Positions 1-9,408 of a stretch of DNA of 64,000 nt are shown here, piece after piece. Made by a program: the position numbers and the translations under genes. The stretch lies in NCBI RefSeq assembly GCF_005938085.1, contig NZ_SMZK01000003.1:1-64000 (forward strand), read 5' to 3'. How positions within the stretch are numbered: the first letter of the stretch is position 1; every line of letters begins with the position of its first letter. The notes below the pieces were generated by a model. It saw nothing but the letters and a program-made list of their open reading frames with translations. It searched no databases and had not been told where the DNA came from. This stretch comes from Haloterrigena sp. H1. Its GTDB lineage: Archaea; Halobacteriota; Halobacteria; Halobacteriales; Natrialbaceae.

Positions 1-282
1 CTGGTCCGACTCAGATCGATCCGTGGACGACTGTTCGTCGGCCGGTTGGGCCTCGAGGTCGGTTCCCTCGACGGCGTCGGGATTGCCATGGCAGCTGGGA
101 CAGAACGTAGTGCCGTCCATCTGGAACAGCGGGTCGCCACAGGTCCCACAGTGAGTGTTGGTCATCGTCGCACCCTTGAGTAACAGATCGCTCATTCGCT
201 GGGTGGCCTTGCGCTCTTCTTTGTCGCGTTCGTACTTCTCACGGAGTTTCTCGCGCTCTGCTTCCTTGTCGAAGTCGCTCAT
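1..282 (-). CDS. SSSCA1/ZNRD2-like zinc-ribbon protein (3' end outside window)
   Basis: The gene reads leftward from the ATG at 282 and runs off the window edge, so the C-terminus is missing. The N-terminal 30 residues are a charged helix (MSDFDKEAEREKLREKY). A CxxC...CxxC zinc ribbon follows (CGTC ... CPSC, around residues 45-62) and then an acidic low-complexity tail. This order, a charged helix and the phrase RMSDLLLKGATM before the ribbon, is the pattern of the Sjogren syndrome/scleroderma autoantigen 1 family found throughout Halobacteria. The cellular role of archaeal members is not established. A role in nucleic-acid or protein contacts is only inferred from the ribbon. Confidence 0.8.
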   Translation of the reverse strand, partial: MSDFDKEAEREKLREKYERDKEERKATQRMSDLLLKGATMTNTHCGTCGDPLFQMDGTTFCPSCHGNPDAVEGTDLEAQPADEQSSTDRSESDQ

Positions 283-351
283 GTCCAGCTAGAGGTGTCG
301 GAGCGTCGAAAAAGCTGCGACAGCGAGATTCCAGGGCCGTGACAGGGTCGA

Positions 352-810
352 TTACGCCTCAAGTGCGGCTTCGACGGCGTCGACAGCCGCTTCGGGAGTG
401 TCGACAGGCTCGAGGTCGACGCCGGCGTCGGCGACGTCGTGGGCCGCAAGTCCGACGACGAGTCGGTCGTAGATGCCAGCGAAGCCGAGTTCGGAGAGGG
501 TTCCGACGCCGCCAGCGAGCGCGATCACGGCGTCACCGTTCAACGGACGAGCGCGTTTCTGGCGTGACCCAGTCCCGTGGCGATCGGGATATCGACGTAG
601 TCGTTGGCCTGTGCCCGGCGCTCGCTCGGCAGGATGCCGATCGTCGTTCCGCCCTCGGCTTTTGCGCCACGACAGACCGCCTCCATGGTGCCGCCGCGAC
701 CGCCACAGACGACTGTGTGGCCGCGCGCGGCGAGTTCGCGGCCCACCGCCTCGGCGCGAGCCGATTGTTCGTCGGTGATCGGTTCCGCCGCCGATGACGC
801 TGACGCGCAT
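352..810 (-). pseudogene. LOG/TIGR00725-like nucleotide-binding protein, interrupted by two frameshifts
   Basis: The start ATG at 810 begins MRVSVIGG. The reading frame then moves: residues [20 protein letters not shown] and the nucleotide-binding glycine loop [13 protein letters not shown] are in a second frame, and from LNGDAVIALAGGVGTLSE to the stop at 352 the first frame resumes. Restoring one base near 788 and one near 546 gives a continuous protein of about 150 residues with the GGxGTxxE motif of LOG (lysine decarboxylase-like, Rossmann) proteins. Bacterial and plant LOGs release cytokinin bases from nucleotide monophosphates; the archaeal substrate is unknown. Because mdh next door is broken in the same way, sequencing error is more likely than gene decay. 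Confidence 0.75.
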
Positions 811-925
811 AGTCGAACGGGCGCAGGCATCGGCCATGATCGGTTCGGTCTTGAGGAAAGGAAAAGGAACGACAGTCGTCGAACTCTCATATCATCAAAC
901 TTGTGTGAGGCTGGAAATTCCGACG

Positions 926-933
926 GATTTAAC
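926..933 (+). promoter_or_regulatory. TATA-like element of mdh
   Basis: The A/T-rich string GATTTAAC lies about 30 bases before the mdh ATG at 961. This is the distance expected if transcription starts at or just before the start codon, as on many leaderless haloarchaeal messages. There is no Shine-Dalgarno sequence before the ATG. Confidence 0.45.
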
Positions 934-960
934 GTGTGGGATGGGGAAGCATTACGTGGT

Positions 961-1873
961 ATGACGAAAGTTAGTGTGGTCGGCGCGGCTGGCACCGTCG
1001 GGGCCGCTGCGGGCTACAACATCGCGCTTCGGGACGTTGCGGACGAGCTCGTGTTCGTCGACATTCCGGACAAGGAAGACGATACGGTCGGACAGGCCGC
1101 CGACGCCAACCATGGCGTGGCCTACGACTCGAACACGACGATCCGACAGGGTGGCTACGAGGACACCGCTGGATCGGATGTCGTCGTCATCACGGCCGGC
1201 ATCCCGCGCCAGCCCGGTCAAACCCGGATCGATCTGGCCGGCGACAACGCACCAATCATGGAGGACATCGGCTCCTCGCTGGCCGAGCACAACGACGACT
1301 TCATCACCGTCACCACGTCGAACCCCGTCGACCTCCTCAACCGGCACCTCTACGAGACGGGCGACCGCGCCCGCGAGAAAGTAATCGGCTTCGGCGGTCG
1401 CCTCGACTCCGCGCGCTTCCGATACGTGATTTCCGAGCGCTTCGACGCCCCCGTCCAGAACGTCGATGCGACCATCCTGGGCGAACACGGCGATGCGCAG
1501 GTCCCCGTCTTCTCCAAAGTGCGAGTCAACGGCCAGGACCCCGAGTTCGACGAGGACGAAAAGGAAGAACTCCTCTCCGAACTCCAGACCTCGGCGATGA
1601 ACGTCATCGAGAAGAAAGGCGCGACGGAGTGGGGCCCGGCGACCGGCGTCGGCCACATGGTCGAGGCCATCCTCCGCGATACGGGCGCAGTGGTGCCCGG
1701 CAGCGTCAAACTCGAGGGCGAGTTCGGCCACGAGGACACCGCTTCGGCGTCCCGGTCAAACTCGGCTCCGACGGCGTCGAAGAGATCGTCGAGTGGGAAC
1801 TCACCGAGTTCGAGCGAACCAGCTCGGCGAGGCCGCCGAGAAGCTCTCCGAACAGTACGACAAGATCGCGTAA
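961..1873 (+). CDS. mdh: malate dehydrogenase (two apparent 1-base deletions near the 3' end)
   Basis: NAD-dependent interconversion of malate and oxaloacetate in the citric acid cycle, of the LDH-like MDH type of Halobacteria. The N-terminal Rossmann motif [15 protein letters not shown] is at residues 7-21. The substrate loop [16 protein letters not shown] carries the arginines, and the catalytic pair lies in [12 protein letters not shown]. The frame is intact to GEFGHEDTA (about 1740). It then needs one added base near 1741 and a second near 1820 to read [24 protein letters not shown] and then LSEQYDKIA, ending at the TAA at 1871-1873. With both bases restored the protein is 304 residues, the usual length for the family. 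A true double frameshift in this central enzyme is improbable, so I treat these as sequence errors. Confidence 0.9.
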
Positions 1874-1907
1874 TCGACGGTCGGCACGGAACAGTTTTTG
1901 CTTATCG

Positions 1908-2153
1908 TCAGGGGATCAGCTGCTCGCCGTCGTCGTCGTAGACTGTGATCGCGTCGACGGGACAGGTCCGGGCGGCGAACTTCGCATCGAGTTCTGCGTC
2001 TTCGGGTACCTCGCGGACGAAAACGCCGTCCTCGACCTCCTCGCTGTCCTCGAGGACGGCCTTGCCCTTCGATTTGTCCTCCTCGAAGGCGTCCCATTCG
2101 GCGACACACTGGAACATCCCAATACAGGTGTTCTCGTCGTATTCGATCTTCAT
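1908..2153 (-). CDS. ferredoxin
   Basis: Small acidic electron carrier of 81 residues starting [16 protein letters not shown]. Cluster cysteines are visible at the N-terminus (C10 and C16) and in the C-terminal CPVDAI motif. The pattern resembles small archaeal [3Fe-4S]/[4Fe-4S] ferredoxins that lack one canonical cysteine. The start at 2153 was chosen because the longer in-frame extension upstream is basic and unlike the rest. It converges on mdh, with 34 bases between the two stop codons. Confidence 0.85.
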   Translation of the reverse strand: MKIEYDENTCIGMFQCVAEWDAFEEDKSKGKAVLEDSEEVEDGVFVREVPEDAELDAKFAARTCPVDAITVYDDDGEQLIP

Positions 2154-2251
2154 GGGCGGTGATTGGCACGGTTGCGGTAAATCGGTAGCGGTCGTCGGTT
2201 CGCTCGAGGCAACGCTTTTGCGGCCGGTCACCGAACGAGAGACAAGCCGAA

Positions 2252-3460
2252 ATGGTCGCATTCTCCTTCACTGCCCTCGTCGGAATCGCCGTTCTCACTT
2301 GTCTGTTCATGGCGTGGGTGCTCGGTGCGAACAGCAACTCGCCACCCTTTGCCCCCGCGATCGGTGCGAACGCGATTTCGACGATGCAAGCGGCGTTCGT
2401 CATCGGACTGCTCGCGGCCGCGGGAGCGCTCATGCAAGGTGGAAGCATCTCCGAGACGATCGGTGCGGACCTCATCAACGGCGTGACGATCACGCCGCTT
2501 GCGGCCACCGCAGGACTGCTGACCGCGGCTGGCTTCATGTCGATCGGCATCTACACGCGGTATCCGATCCCCGCGGCGTTCGCCGACGACGGGCGCGATG
2601 GTCGGAGTCGGCCTCTCGCTTGGCGGCGACCCGGCGATGGCGACCTACCGCCGGCTCGGCATCTTCTGGCTACTGGTCCCGATCATGTCGGGCGGGCTCG
2701 CCTACGCGACGGCGACGATCCTGCGACGTGACGACGTCCCCGAGACGGTCGGCGTCCCGCTGTTGGCCGGTATCGTCGGCGCGATCGTCGCCAACGTCCG
2801 CCTCGGTGTGATTCCCGATCCGACCGCCGAGCAGGGCACGCTCGCGGGCTTCGTCGCCCGGCTGTTCGGCGGCGGCCCGACGCTCGCCGCCGGCATCGAT
2901 CTCGGGACCGTCCTCGTGACGATCGCCGTTGGACTGCTCGCGTTCGCCTGGGTGCGACGGCAGGTCCGCGAGTCAGTCGAAAGCGGGATCCGCTCGTTCC
3001 TACTGGTTCTCGGTGGCATCGTCGCGTTCTCCTCTGGCGGCTCACAGGTCGGACTCGCGACCGGCCCGCTCGAGAACCTCTTTCGAACCGAACTCGGCCT
3101 GCCGGGGTTCCTGTTGCTCGCGATCGGGGCGGTCGGCATCCTCGCGGGGGCCTGGATGGGTGCACCACGGCTGTTACAGGCCACATCCAGAGAGTACGCC
3201 CAGCTCGGCGTACGGCGATCGATCGCGGCGCTGGTCCCGGGATTCATCATTGCCCAGCTGGCGATCGCACTCGGCATCCCGATCTCGCTGAACAACATCA
3301 TCCTCTCGGGGTCATCGGCGGCGGACTGGCCGGCGGCTCGGCCGGCGTCTCGCGGCGCAAGATCGGCGTCACGATCACCTTCTGGCTACTGACGCTCGGG
3401 AGTTCGGTCGTCGTCAGCTACGGTCTGTACCGGCTGTTCGTGACGATAATAGGCGGCTGA
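2252..3460 (+). CDS. PiT-family inorganic phosphate transporter (two apparent indels)
   Basis: Integral membrane permease of about 402 residues for inorganic phosphate with sodium or protons. The signature ANSNSPPFAPAIGANAIS of the first half (residues 26-43) and GIPISLNNIILSG of the second inverted half are both present, with about ten hydrophobic segments. The frame changes near 2584, where one extra C sits in the alanine-phenylalanine-alanine stretch, and again near 3317, where one G is missing from a G run. Correcting both gives one continuous protein ending LFVTIIGG at 3460. The opposite signs of the indels leave the total length divisible by three. As in mdh, I read these as sequence errors. 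Confidence 0.8.
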
Positions 3461-3471
3461 TTCTCTCGAGG

Positions 3472-3906
3472 TCACTCGAGGACTGTCACCGGCTGCGTCG
3501 TCCGTTCGACGACCGTGGTGGCGATATCGCGACCGAGAAATCGCCTAATGAACCCGTTCGATCGGGTTCTATCGCCGGCCATCACGACGTGGTCGATCCC
3601 CGCTTCCGACGCGTACCGGGGAACGACAGTGCCGGGTCGCCCCTCGCCGAGTTCGATCCGAACGCGGTCTCTTGCGTCTGGATCTGCGATCGACGCGAGC
3701 AATTCCTCGGCGCTGGCTCGCGTCTGTGCCATCCGCTGCTCGTCGCGCTCCAAGACCCCGCCTTCGCTAAGCGGCGCGTCGAGCGGCGTCACGACCGCCA
3801 GCAGCGTGATCTCGGCGTCTGGGAACGTCTCGAGGGCATACGGGAGCGCCTCGTCCTCTCGTGGTCGGCCGAGTGTGGGGACGAGGACGCAGTCGGGATC
3901 GGCCAT
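3472..3906 (-). CDS. universal stress protein (UspA) family
   Basis: A 144-residue soluble alpha/beta protein starting MADPDCVLVPTLGRP. It has the Usp fold elements: an N-terminal strand VLVPTLG, and the C-terminal ATP-site region VVMAGDRTRSNGFIRRFLGRDIATTVVE, which resembles G-x2-G-x9-G(S/T) but lacks the exact spacing. The ATG at 3906 was preferred over upstream in-frame codons because homology begins there. It converges on the phosphate transporter, with stops 11 bases apart. Family members respond to stress; the specific role is unknown. Confidence 0.8.
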   Translation of the reverse strand: MADPDCVLVPTLGRPREDEALPYALETFPDAEITLLAVVTPLDAPLSEGGVLERDEQRMAQTRASAEELLASIADPDARDRVRIELGEGRPGTVVPRYASEAGIDHVVMAGDRTRSNGFIRRFLGRDIATTVVERTTQPVTVLE

Positions 3907-4074
3907 GGGGTGGGCTTCGGGTGCCGGTCCCATCGGTCTATCGCCGTCGACCCCGCTCTCGCCCCAGGGCGGGTCGCGGATGCATCGATACCCAACTAGA
4001 TAATCAGTCACCGATCCGGATATAAAAGGAATTTCTGACAAACGCTTTTCATCAGTGGCGGCGGAGGGACAATC

Positions 4075-4503
4075 ATGGGCACCGAAACAGGCATGTCGTC
4101 GTCGGCACGATCACTCACGATCAGCGACCTGACACGAGCGGGGGTAGTCGCGCTTGCAGTATCGTTGGGCATCAACTTGCTCATCGTGTTCGTGGCCAAC
4201 GCCGGCGGTATCGCACCACAACTGGAAGCACTGAATTACGGACCAGTAACGTTCTTTACAACTCTTGGCGTCATCGGTGCGACCGTCACGTACGGGCTGC
4301 TCGCGCGATTCAGTGCCAGCCCTGATCGACTGTTTCTCATCGTCGCAGCGATCGTCCTCGTGCTCTCGCTCGTGCCGGATTTCACGGTCATCCCCAATCA
4401 ACCCGGTGGGAGCCTCTTCGCTGGCGCGATCCTCGGGCTGATGCACGTCACGACAGCGGTCGTCTGTGTGGGCGTCCTGACCGACCGCAGTGCTGGCCAG
4501 TGA
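4075..4503 (+). CDS. DUF6069-like four-helix membrane protein
   Basis: A 142-residue protein with a short hydrophilic N-terminus and four clear membrane helices at about residues 22-43, 55-76, 83-104 and 112-133. The ATG follows a good ribosome binding site (GGAGG, 4064-4068), so this is one of the few leadered genes here. The pattern matches small haloarchaeal and actinobacterial DUF6069 proteins with no known function. It is divergent from the Usp gene, and the region between holds both promoters. Confidence 0.65.
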   Translation: MGTETGMSSSARSLTISDLTRAGVVALAVSLGINLLIVFVANAGGIAPQLEALNYGPVTFFTTLGVIGATVTYGLLARFSASPDRLFLIVAAIVLVLSLVPDFTVIPNQPGGSLFAGAILGLMHVTTAVVCVGVLTDRSAGQ

Positions 4504-4595
4504 ACTGACGCACCGCGCTCGAGAACACATAGTGGCTCCGACCGACGGAGTCCGAAAGACGATACTTTAAACCGCAAACGGGCCAAGGACGGACA

Positions 4596-6956
4596 ATGAA
4601 TTTCGAGGAGCTGTCGGGGCTCCCACCCGGTGCCATCGACCACTTCCACAGCGAGGGCATCGAGGAGCTCTACCCGCCACAAGCCGAGGCGGTCGACGCC
4701 GGCGCGACCGATGGCGAAAACCTCGTCGCCGCCGTCCCGACCGCCAGCGGGAAGACGATGATCGCCGCCCTCGCGATGCTGTCGGCGATCGAACGCGGCG
4801 GGAAAGCACTGTACATCGTCCCGCTGCGAGCGCTCGCCAGCGAGAAAAAGGCCGAGTTCGAGGCCTACGAGCGCTTTGGCGTGACCGTCGGCGTGACCAC
4901 GGGCAACTACGAGTCGACCAGCGACTGGCTCGCAACGAAAGACATCGTCGTCGCAACCAGCGAGAAAGTCGACTCGCTCGTCCGGAACGGCGCAGAGTGG
5001 CTCTCCGAGCTCACCTGCGTCGTTTCCGACGAGGTCCACCTCATCGATGATCGGAATCGGGGGCCGACGCTCGAGGTGACGCTGGCGAAACTCCGCCAGC
5101 TCAACCCCGGACTGCAGACCGTCGCACTCTCGGCGACGGTCGGCAACGCCGACGAGATCGCCGACTGGCTCGACGCCGCACTCGTCGACACCGACTGGCG
5201 GCCGATCGACCTCCAGATGGGCGTCCACTACGGGAACGCGTTGAACTTCGACGATGGGTCGACACGGGAGGTGCCCGTCGAGGGATCGGAAAAGCAGGAG
5301 GCCGCGCTCGTTCGCGACATTTTACAGGAGGATGGGTCCTCGCTCGTGTTCGTCAACTCCCGACGAAACGCAGAAGCCGCCGCGAAACGGTTGGGAGGTG
5401 TCTCGAGAACGGAACTGACTGCCGAGGAAGAAGCCGCGCTCGCAGAACTGGCCGCCGACATCCGCGACGACAGCGACACCGAGACGAGCAGGGACTTAGC
5501 CGACTGCGTCGAACGGGGCGCGGCGTTTCACCACGCCGGTCTCTCGAGCACCCAGCGGAGCCTCGTCGAGGATGCCTTCCGCGACCGCCTGTTGAAGGTA
5601 ATCTCGGCGACGCCGACGCTGGCCGCGGGCGTCAACACGCCCGCACGCCGCGTGATCGTCCGCGACTGGCGGCGCTTCGATTCCAGCGCCGGCGGGATGG
5701 CACCCCTGGATGTCCTCGAGGTCCACCAGATGATGGGCCGGGCTGGTCGCCCGGGGCTCGACCCCTACGGCGAGGCCGTCCTGCTGGCCAAAAGCCACGA
5801 CGAGAGTCAGGAGCTGTTCGACCGCTATATCTGGGCCGATCCCGAACCGGTCCGCTCGAAACTGGCGGCCGAACCCGCCCTGCGAACGCACGTGCTCGCA
5901 ACGATCGCATCCGGCTTCGCCCGCACGCGAGCGGGCCTCCTCGAGTTCCTCGAAGCCACCCTCTACGCCAGCCAGTCGACCGAAGCCGGCCGTCTCGAGA
6001 CGGTGACCGACACGGTCTTGCAGTACCTCGAGTCGAACGACTTCATCGAGCGCGACAGTAGCGACGATTCCAGCACTGCGGATGGCAGTGCGTTCACATC
6101 GGCTGCTGATCTCGCCGACGATGACGGCCGCGAGGAGACGCTCGAGGCGACCAGCCTCGGTCACACCGTCTCGCGGCTCTACCTCGATCCGATGAGCGCC
6201 GCCGAGATCGTCCACGGGTTAGAGCGTGCGGACGAACGGCCGACCGCACTCGGCCTCTACCAGCTCGTCTCGCGCACGCCCGATATGTACGAACTCTATC
6301 TGCGGTCGGGCGAGGACGAGAAGTTCGGCGAACTCTTCTACGAGCGCGAGGCCGAACTGCTGGGCGACACGCCAAGCGAGTTCGAGGAGGAGCGCTTCGA
6401 AGACTGGCTGGCCGCGCTCAAGACGGGTAAGCTGCTCGAGGACTGGGCCGACGAAACCGACGAAGAACGGCTGACAGACCGATACAAGATCGGGCCGGGC
6501 GACCTGCGTGGCAAAGTCGACACTGCCGAGTGGCTGCTCGGCGCGGCCGAGTCGCTGGCCGCCGAAATCGACAGCGAGTGGACCGTCGCCGTACGGGAAG
6601 CCCGCGCCCGCGTCGAACACGGCGTCGGCGAAGACCTCCTCGAGCTCGTCTCGGTCGGCGGCGTCGGCCGCAAGCGCGCTCGCCGGCTCTACGAAGCGGG
6701 GATCGAGGAGCCTGCCGACCTGCGAACGGCCGACAAAGGCGTCGTTCTTGGCGCACTCAAAGGCGAGAAGACAGCCGAGAACATCCTCGAGAGCGCCGGT
6801 CGCGAGGATCCCTCGATGGACGGCGTCGAGCCGGACTCAGCAAGGTCGGGCGACGGCGGCGTGATAGCCACCTCGAGCGACGGCGACGGGACCGACGACG
6901 CGACAGCAACAAACGGAGCAGACGACAGCCAGTCGAGACTGGGTGATTTCGAATGA
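4596..6956 (+). CDS. hel308: Hel308-type (Ski2-like) ATP-dependent DNA helicase
   Basis: A 786-residue superfamily 2 helicase that unwinds lagging-strand DNA at stalled or recombining forks, 3' to 5'. Seen in order: a Q-motif region (LYPPQAEAV, 26-34), Walker A PTASGKT (48-54), DEVH box (about 146-149), motif III LSATVGN, motif [10 protein letters not shown], motif [14 protein letters not shown], then the winged-helix and ratchet domains and a helix-hairpin-helix ([16 protein letters not shown]). The last residues, QSRLGDFE, resemble a PCNA-interacting peptide (QxxLxxF). The ATG is preceded by TTTAAAC at 4567, fitting a leaderless message. The stop overlaps the next start by four bases. Confidence 0.93.
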   Translation: MNFEELSGLPPGAIDHFHSEGIEELYPPQAEAVDAGATDGENLVAAVPTASGKTMIAALAMLSAIERGGKALYIVPLRALASEKKAEFEAYERFGVTVGVTTGNYESTSDWLATKDIVVATSEKVDSLVRNGAEWLSELTCVVSDEVHLIDDRNRGPTLEVTLAKLRQLNPGLQTVALSATVGNADEIADWLDAALVDTDWRPIDLQMGVHYGNALNFDDGSTREVPVEGSEKQEAALVRDILQEDGSSLVFVNSRRNAEAAAKRLGGVSRTELTAEEEAALAELAADIRDDSDTETSRDLADCVERGAAFHHAGLSSTQRSLVEDAFRDRLLKVISATPTLAAGVNTPARRVIVRDWRRFDSSAGGMAPLDVLEVHQMMGRAGRPGLDPYGEAVLLAKSHDESQELFDRYIWADPEPVRSKLAAEPALRTHVLATIASGFARTRAGLLEFLEATLYASQSTEAGRLETVTDTVLQYLESNDFIERDSSDDSSTADGSAFTSAADLADDDGREETLEATSLGHTVSRLYLDPMSAAEIVHGLERADERPTALGLYQLVSRTPDMYELYLRSGEDEKFGELFYEREAELLGDTPSEFEEERFEDWLAALKTGKLLEDWADETDEERLTDRYKIGPGDLRGKVDTAEWLLGAAESLAAEIDSEWTVAVREARARVEHGVGEDLLELVSVGGVGRKRARRLYEAGIEEPADLRTADKGVVLGALKGEKTAENILESAGREDPSMDGVEPDSARSGDGGVIATSSDGDGTDDATATNGADDSQSRLGDFE

Positions 6957-7459
6957 AGCTGCTCGAATGCCGACTCGAGGTCGACGATATCGATTCGTTC
7001 GTCGCCGAACTCGGCGATCTCGGCGACCGCCATGACGTGACGATGCAGGCGTTCGACGCCCGCTACGTCGCCGGCCGCCGGCATCTCGAGCAAGCCGTCG
7101 AATTCGCGGATCGCGCGATCGACCGCGGTGAGAACGTCGCTCGTGACCGCGCCGTCGAAATTTTGCTGTACGCCGCCGGCCGTCGACAGATCGATCGTGC
7201 GCTCGCGATGGGTGTCGACGACGGCGAGACTCGGGCGGTGGTGCTCGTCGACGGCGATTCAGACGAGGACGAGGCGGCAGCGCTCGAGGCAGTCGAAACG
7301 CTGGACGCGTTCGTCGACCGCGAGCCGACGCTCGAGACACAAGACGTCGAAACGCTGTGTGACTTTTTCGACGTTCCTGACGCCGAACGCGAGGCCACCG
7401 ACGCGCCGCTGTCGGCGCTGGTTCGCGAGCGGGTGGCGCTACTCGAGGTCGAGAAGTAA
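6953..7459 (+). CDS. cgi121: KEOPS complex subunit Cgi121
   Basis: Homologue of Cgi121/TPRKB, a 168-residue subunit of KEOPS, the complex that makes threonylcarbamoyl-adenosine at tRNA position 37. In archaea Cgi121 binds tRNA and the Bud32 kinase. Recognisable stretches are [10 protein letters not shown] at the N-terminus, [13 protein letters not shown], and [22 protein letters not shown], the family core. ATGA overlap with hel308 implies translational coupling, a pairing common in Halobacteria. Confidence 0.88.
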   Translation: MKLLECRLEVDDIDSFVAELGDLGDRHDVTMQAFDARYVAGRRHLEQAVEFADRAIDRGENVARDRAVEILLYAAGRRQIDRALAMGVDDGETRAVVLVDGDSDEDEAAALEAVETLDAFVDREPTLETQDVETLCDFFDVPDAEREATDAPLSALVRERVALLEVEK

Positions 7460-7568
7460 CGCGCAATTCGCGAGCGTCGTCTCCCGCGACGACGGGGCGG
7501 GTGCGCTCGAGGCTCTCGAGTCGACCGACGACGTACGCGTCCCGTCGGCGACGAAGACGGAACGGAAG

Positions 7569-7576
7569 TGTTTAAA
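7569..7576 (+). promoter_or_regulatory. TATA-like box upstream of the GIDE-like gene
   Basis: GTTTAAAA lies about 35 bases before a short ORF at 7610 and about 105 bases before the larger gene at 7680. It is the only good TATA candidate in this gap. Confidence 0.4.
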
Positions 7577-7609
7577 ATGCGTCACTCTCCTCTGTCGGAA
7601 AAGGATCTA

Positions 7610-7699
7610 TGAACCCGAATATCGGTCGGTTGCGATCGCTGGTCGCGCAGTTCGACGACACCGGCGGCTCCGTTGATCGATGGCGCTTCTCGATCTAGC
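7610..7699 (+). CDS. possible 29-residue leader ORF
   Basis: ATG at 7610, stop at 7697-7699, product beginning MNPNIGRLRSLVAQ. It sits at the expected distance from the TATA-like box and overlaps the next start by 20 bases. It has no recognisable family. It could be a coupled leader peptide, or chance. Because single-base errors are frequent in this part of the sequence, it could also be a misread N-terminus of the next gene. Confidence 0.25.
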
Positions 7700-8471
7700 A
7701 CTCCGGGTCGGCGTCGTCATCGTCGCAGTCGGCGTCGCCGGCGTGTCGCTGCAGTGGACTGCTCGACACGCTCGAACAGCCCTTCGAGCGGCCCGGACAG
7801 ACATGACAGCCCTCGAGACGCGTCCGGCGGGCGTCGTCGCAGCGACCGGCGTCGCTCGTCCCTCCGCCGATCAGGGGATGCTGGAAGCACCGGTCACCGG
7901 AACCCCATGTCTCGCCTACGCTTATCGCGTCTCCCGGGACACGTTCAGGGACGGCCTCAGCGACCTCGCACCGAAGCGGAAGGGTGCCGAGGCCGTTCCG
8001 TTCCGCCTCGACGGTGCGACCGGCACTGCGCTCGTCCAGCCGGTCGAACGGGACGGATCGGGCGAGCCGACCGACACGTGGGAGCGGATGCAGGTTCCGG
8101 GGATCGAGTGCCCGGCGACGTTCGACGAGGACGTCTACCAGATACTCGGTCAGGAGGTCCCCGAGCGTGTCACGGAGATGGTGCCGGAAGCGATCGAGCA
8201 GAAACAGGAAGTCTACATCCGGGAGGAGCGACTCGAGCCCGGTACCGAGGTATACGTCCTCGGATCGGCTGCCCCCGCTCCCGAGAGGGGCGACGAGCCC
8301 GTTATCCGGAATCGGGCGGGCGATCCGTTCACCGTCACGGCAGGCGGTCGGAACGCCACGCTCCGGCGGTACGTCCTCGCCGCGGCGGGCAACGCCGCGT
8401 TCGGGCTGGCAGCCGCGTTCGTCGCCGTGGTCCTGGCGACGCCAGCGGGGACGGTCCTGCCGCCGCTCTGA
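7680..8471 (+). CDS. membrane protein with GIDE-like domain
   Basis: 263 residues: a membrane helix at 5-25, a soluble domain (about 45-235), and a second membrane helix at 240-260. The soluble part has the pattern ALETRPAGVVAATGVARP ... PVTGTPCLAYAYRV, then YIREERLEPGTEVYVLGSA. This resembles the GIDE domain of MULAN-type membrane proteins, without a RING finger. Archaeal members have no assigned function. I rely on pattern memory only, so the domain name is tentative. Confidence 0.6.
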   Translation: MALLDLALRVGVVIVAVGVAGVSLQWTARHARTALRAARTDMTALETRPAGVVAATGVARPSADQGMLEAPVTGTPCLAYAYRVSRDTFRDGLSDLAPKRKGAEAVPFRLDGATGTALVQPVERDGSGEPTDTWERMQVPGIECPATFDEDVYQILGQEVPERVTEMVPEAIEQKQEVYIREERLEPGTEVYVLGSAAPAPERGDEPVIRNRAGDPFTVTAGGRNATLRRYVLAAAGNAAFGLAAAFVAVVLATPAGTVLPPL

Positions 8472-8646
8472 CGGCGACGTACTATCGACGCCGGCACCAC
8501 GCTCTTGAAGGGGCCGTGAAAGCGCCGGATCGCACGGCTCAAGGGCGAAAGGGAGGGCCATGGCGACGACAAAGATCGGAACACGACGAAGGTGGTCGAT
8601 CCCGATACCCTCCGGCTCCACCGCCGTCCCGTCAGTCGTCCGCGCT

Positions 8647-9408
8647 TCACTCGAGCCGGCCCTCTCGTGCCTCCCGAAGGCCGTCACAGATGCCGCCCTG
8701 ACTCGACATGTTGACCTGTGCGAGGCGGCCACGTCGGTGGACGAGATCGAACGAGTCGGGATCGATCGGCTCGCCCTCCGGCGTTCGAAACAGGCGGTCG
8801 GCCGGGGCCGAGACGAGGCCGATTTCGCGGGCCTTCTCCAGGTAGCGCTCGAGCGGCGCTTCCGGAACGGTGACGGCAAAGGAGCTGTCGCGGACGTAGA
8901 TCGAGACGGAATCAGCTTCGTCGACGTACTCGAGATCTCGCAGTCGAACGTCGACGATCGCCTCGGCGTCGAGTCCGGCCTCGAGTAGCGCTTCGACCGC
9001 GTCGTACTGGCGAGCGACGCGGGCCTTGTCGTCGAGTTCGGCGCGAACCGCAGCGACGTCGCCGTCGGCGTCCGGGAACGCCTCGGCGAACGAGAGGTCC
9101 TCGTTGACGCCGCGGTTGATTTCCGTCTCGTGCATGTGCTCGTGGAGCGTGATCCGGACCTCCTCGACCGCCGGCAGCGATTCGATCTCGTCGCGGGCGT
9201 CGACGGCCATCATCCACGCGAAGGCCGGCGAACACCACGCGGTCGGGAGCGTGAGGTCGACACTGACGTAGCCACCGTCGATCTCGATCGCGTCGACGTA
9301 CTCGAGTGCGACGATCGAACGGTCGAGTTCCGGATCGGTGACCCGATCGAGTCGGTCGCGGACGGCCGCTCGCGCGGGCGCAGGGCCGTCGGATGTCTGC
9401 GTGCTCAT
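8647..9408 (-). CDS. MIP18/DUF59 iron-sulfur assembly-like protein with C-terminal extension
   Basis: 253 residues. The N-terminal part (about 15-115) is a DUF59/MIP18 domain: VRDRLDRVTDPELDRSIVALEYV, then VDLTLPTAWCSPAFAW with the conserved cysteine, then a strand/helix with VRITLHEHMHE. The family serves Fe-S or dinuclear metal cluster assembly. The C-terminal 130 residues (YDAVEALLEAGLDAEAI ... DLVHRRGRLAQVNMSSQGG) are an extension seen in homologues beside amidohydrolases. Start and upstream stop share one base (TGATG), so it is translationally coupled to the amidohydrolase. Confidence 0.8.
   Translation of the reverse strand: MSTQTSDGPAPARAAVRDRLDRVTDPELDRSIVALEYVDAIEIDGGYVSVDLTLPTAWCSPAFAWMMAVDARDEIESLPAVEEVRITLHEHMHETEINRGVNEDLSFAEAFPDADGDVAAVRAELDDKARVARQYDAVEALLEAGLDAEAIVDVRLRDLEYVDEADSVSIYVRDSSFAVTVPEAPLERYLEKAREIGLVSAPADRLFRTPEGEPIDPDSFDLVHRRGRLAQVNMSSQGGICDGLREAREGRLE

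Noticed and set aside
604..1941. Long plus-strand frame of 445 codons covering mdh
   Set aside because: The part before 961 is a random extension in front of the true mdh start, and the part after about 1740 is a frameshifted tail. The real gene is 961-1873 with two missing bases.
7128..8701. Plus-strand frames of 182 and 342 codons around cgi121 and the GIDE-like gene
   Set aside because: Arg/Ser-rich shadow translations of the real genes in other frames.
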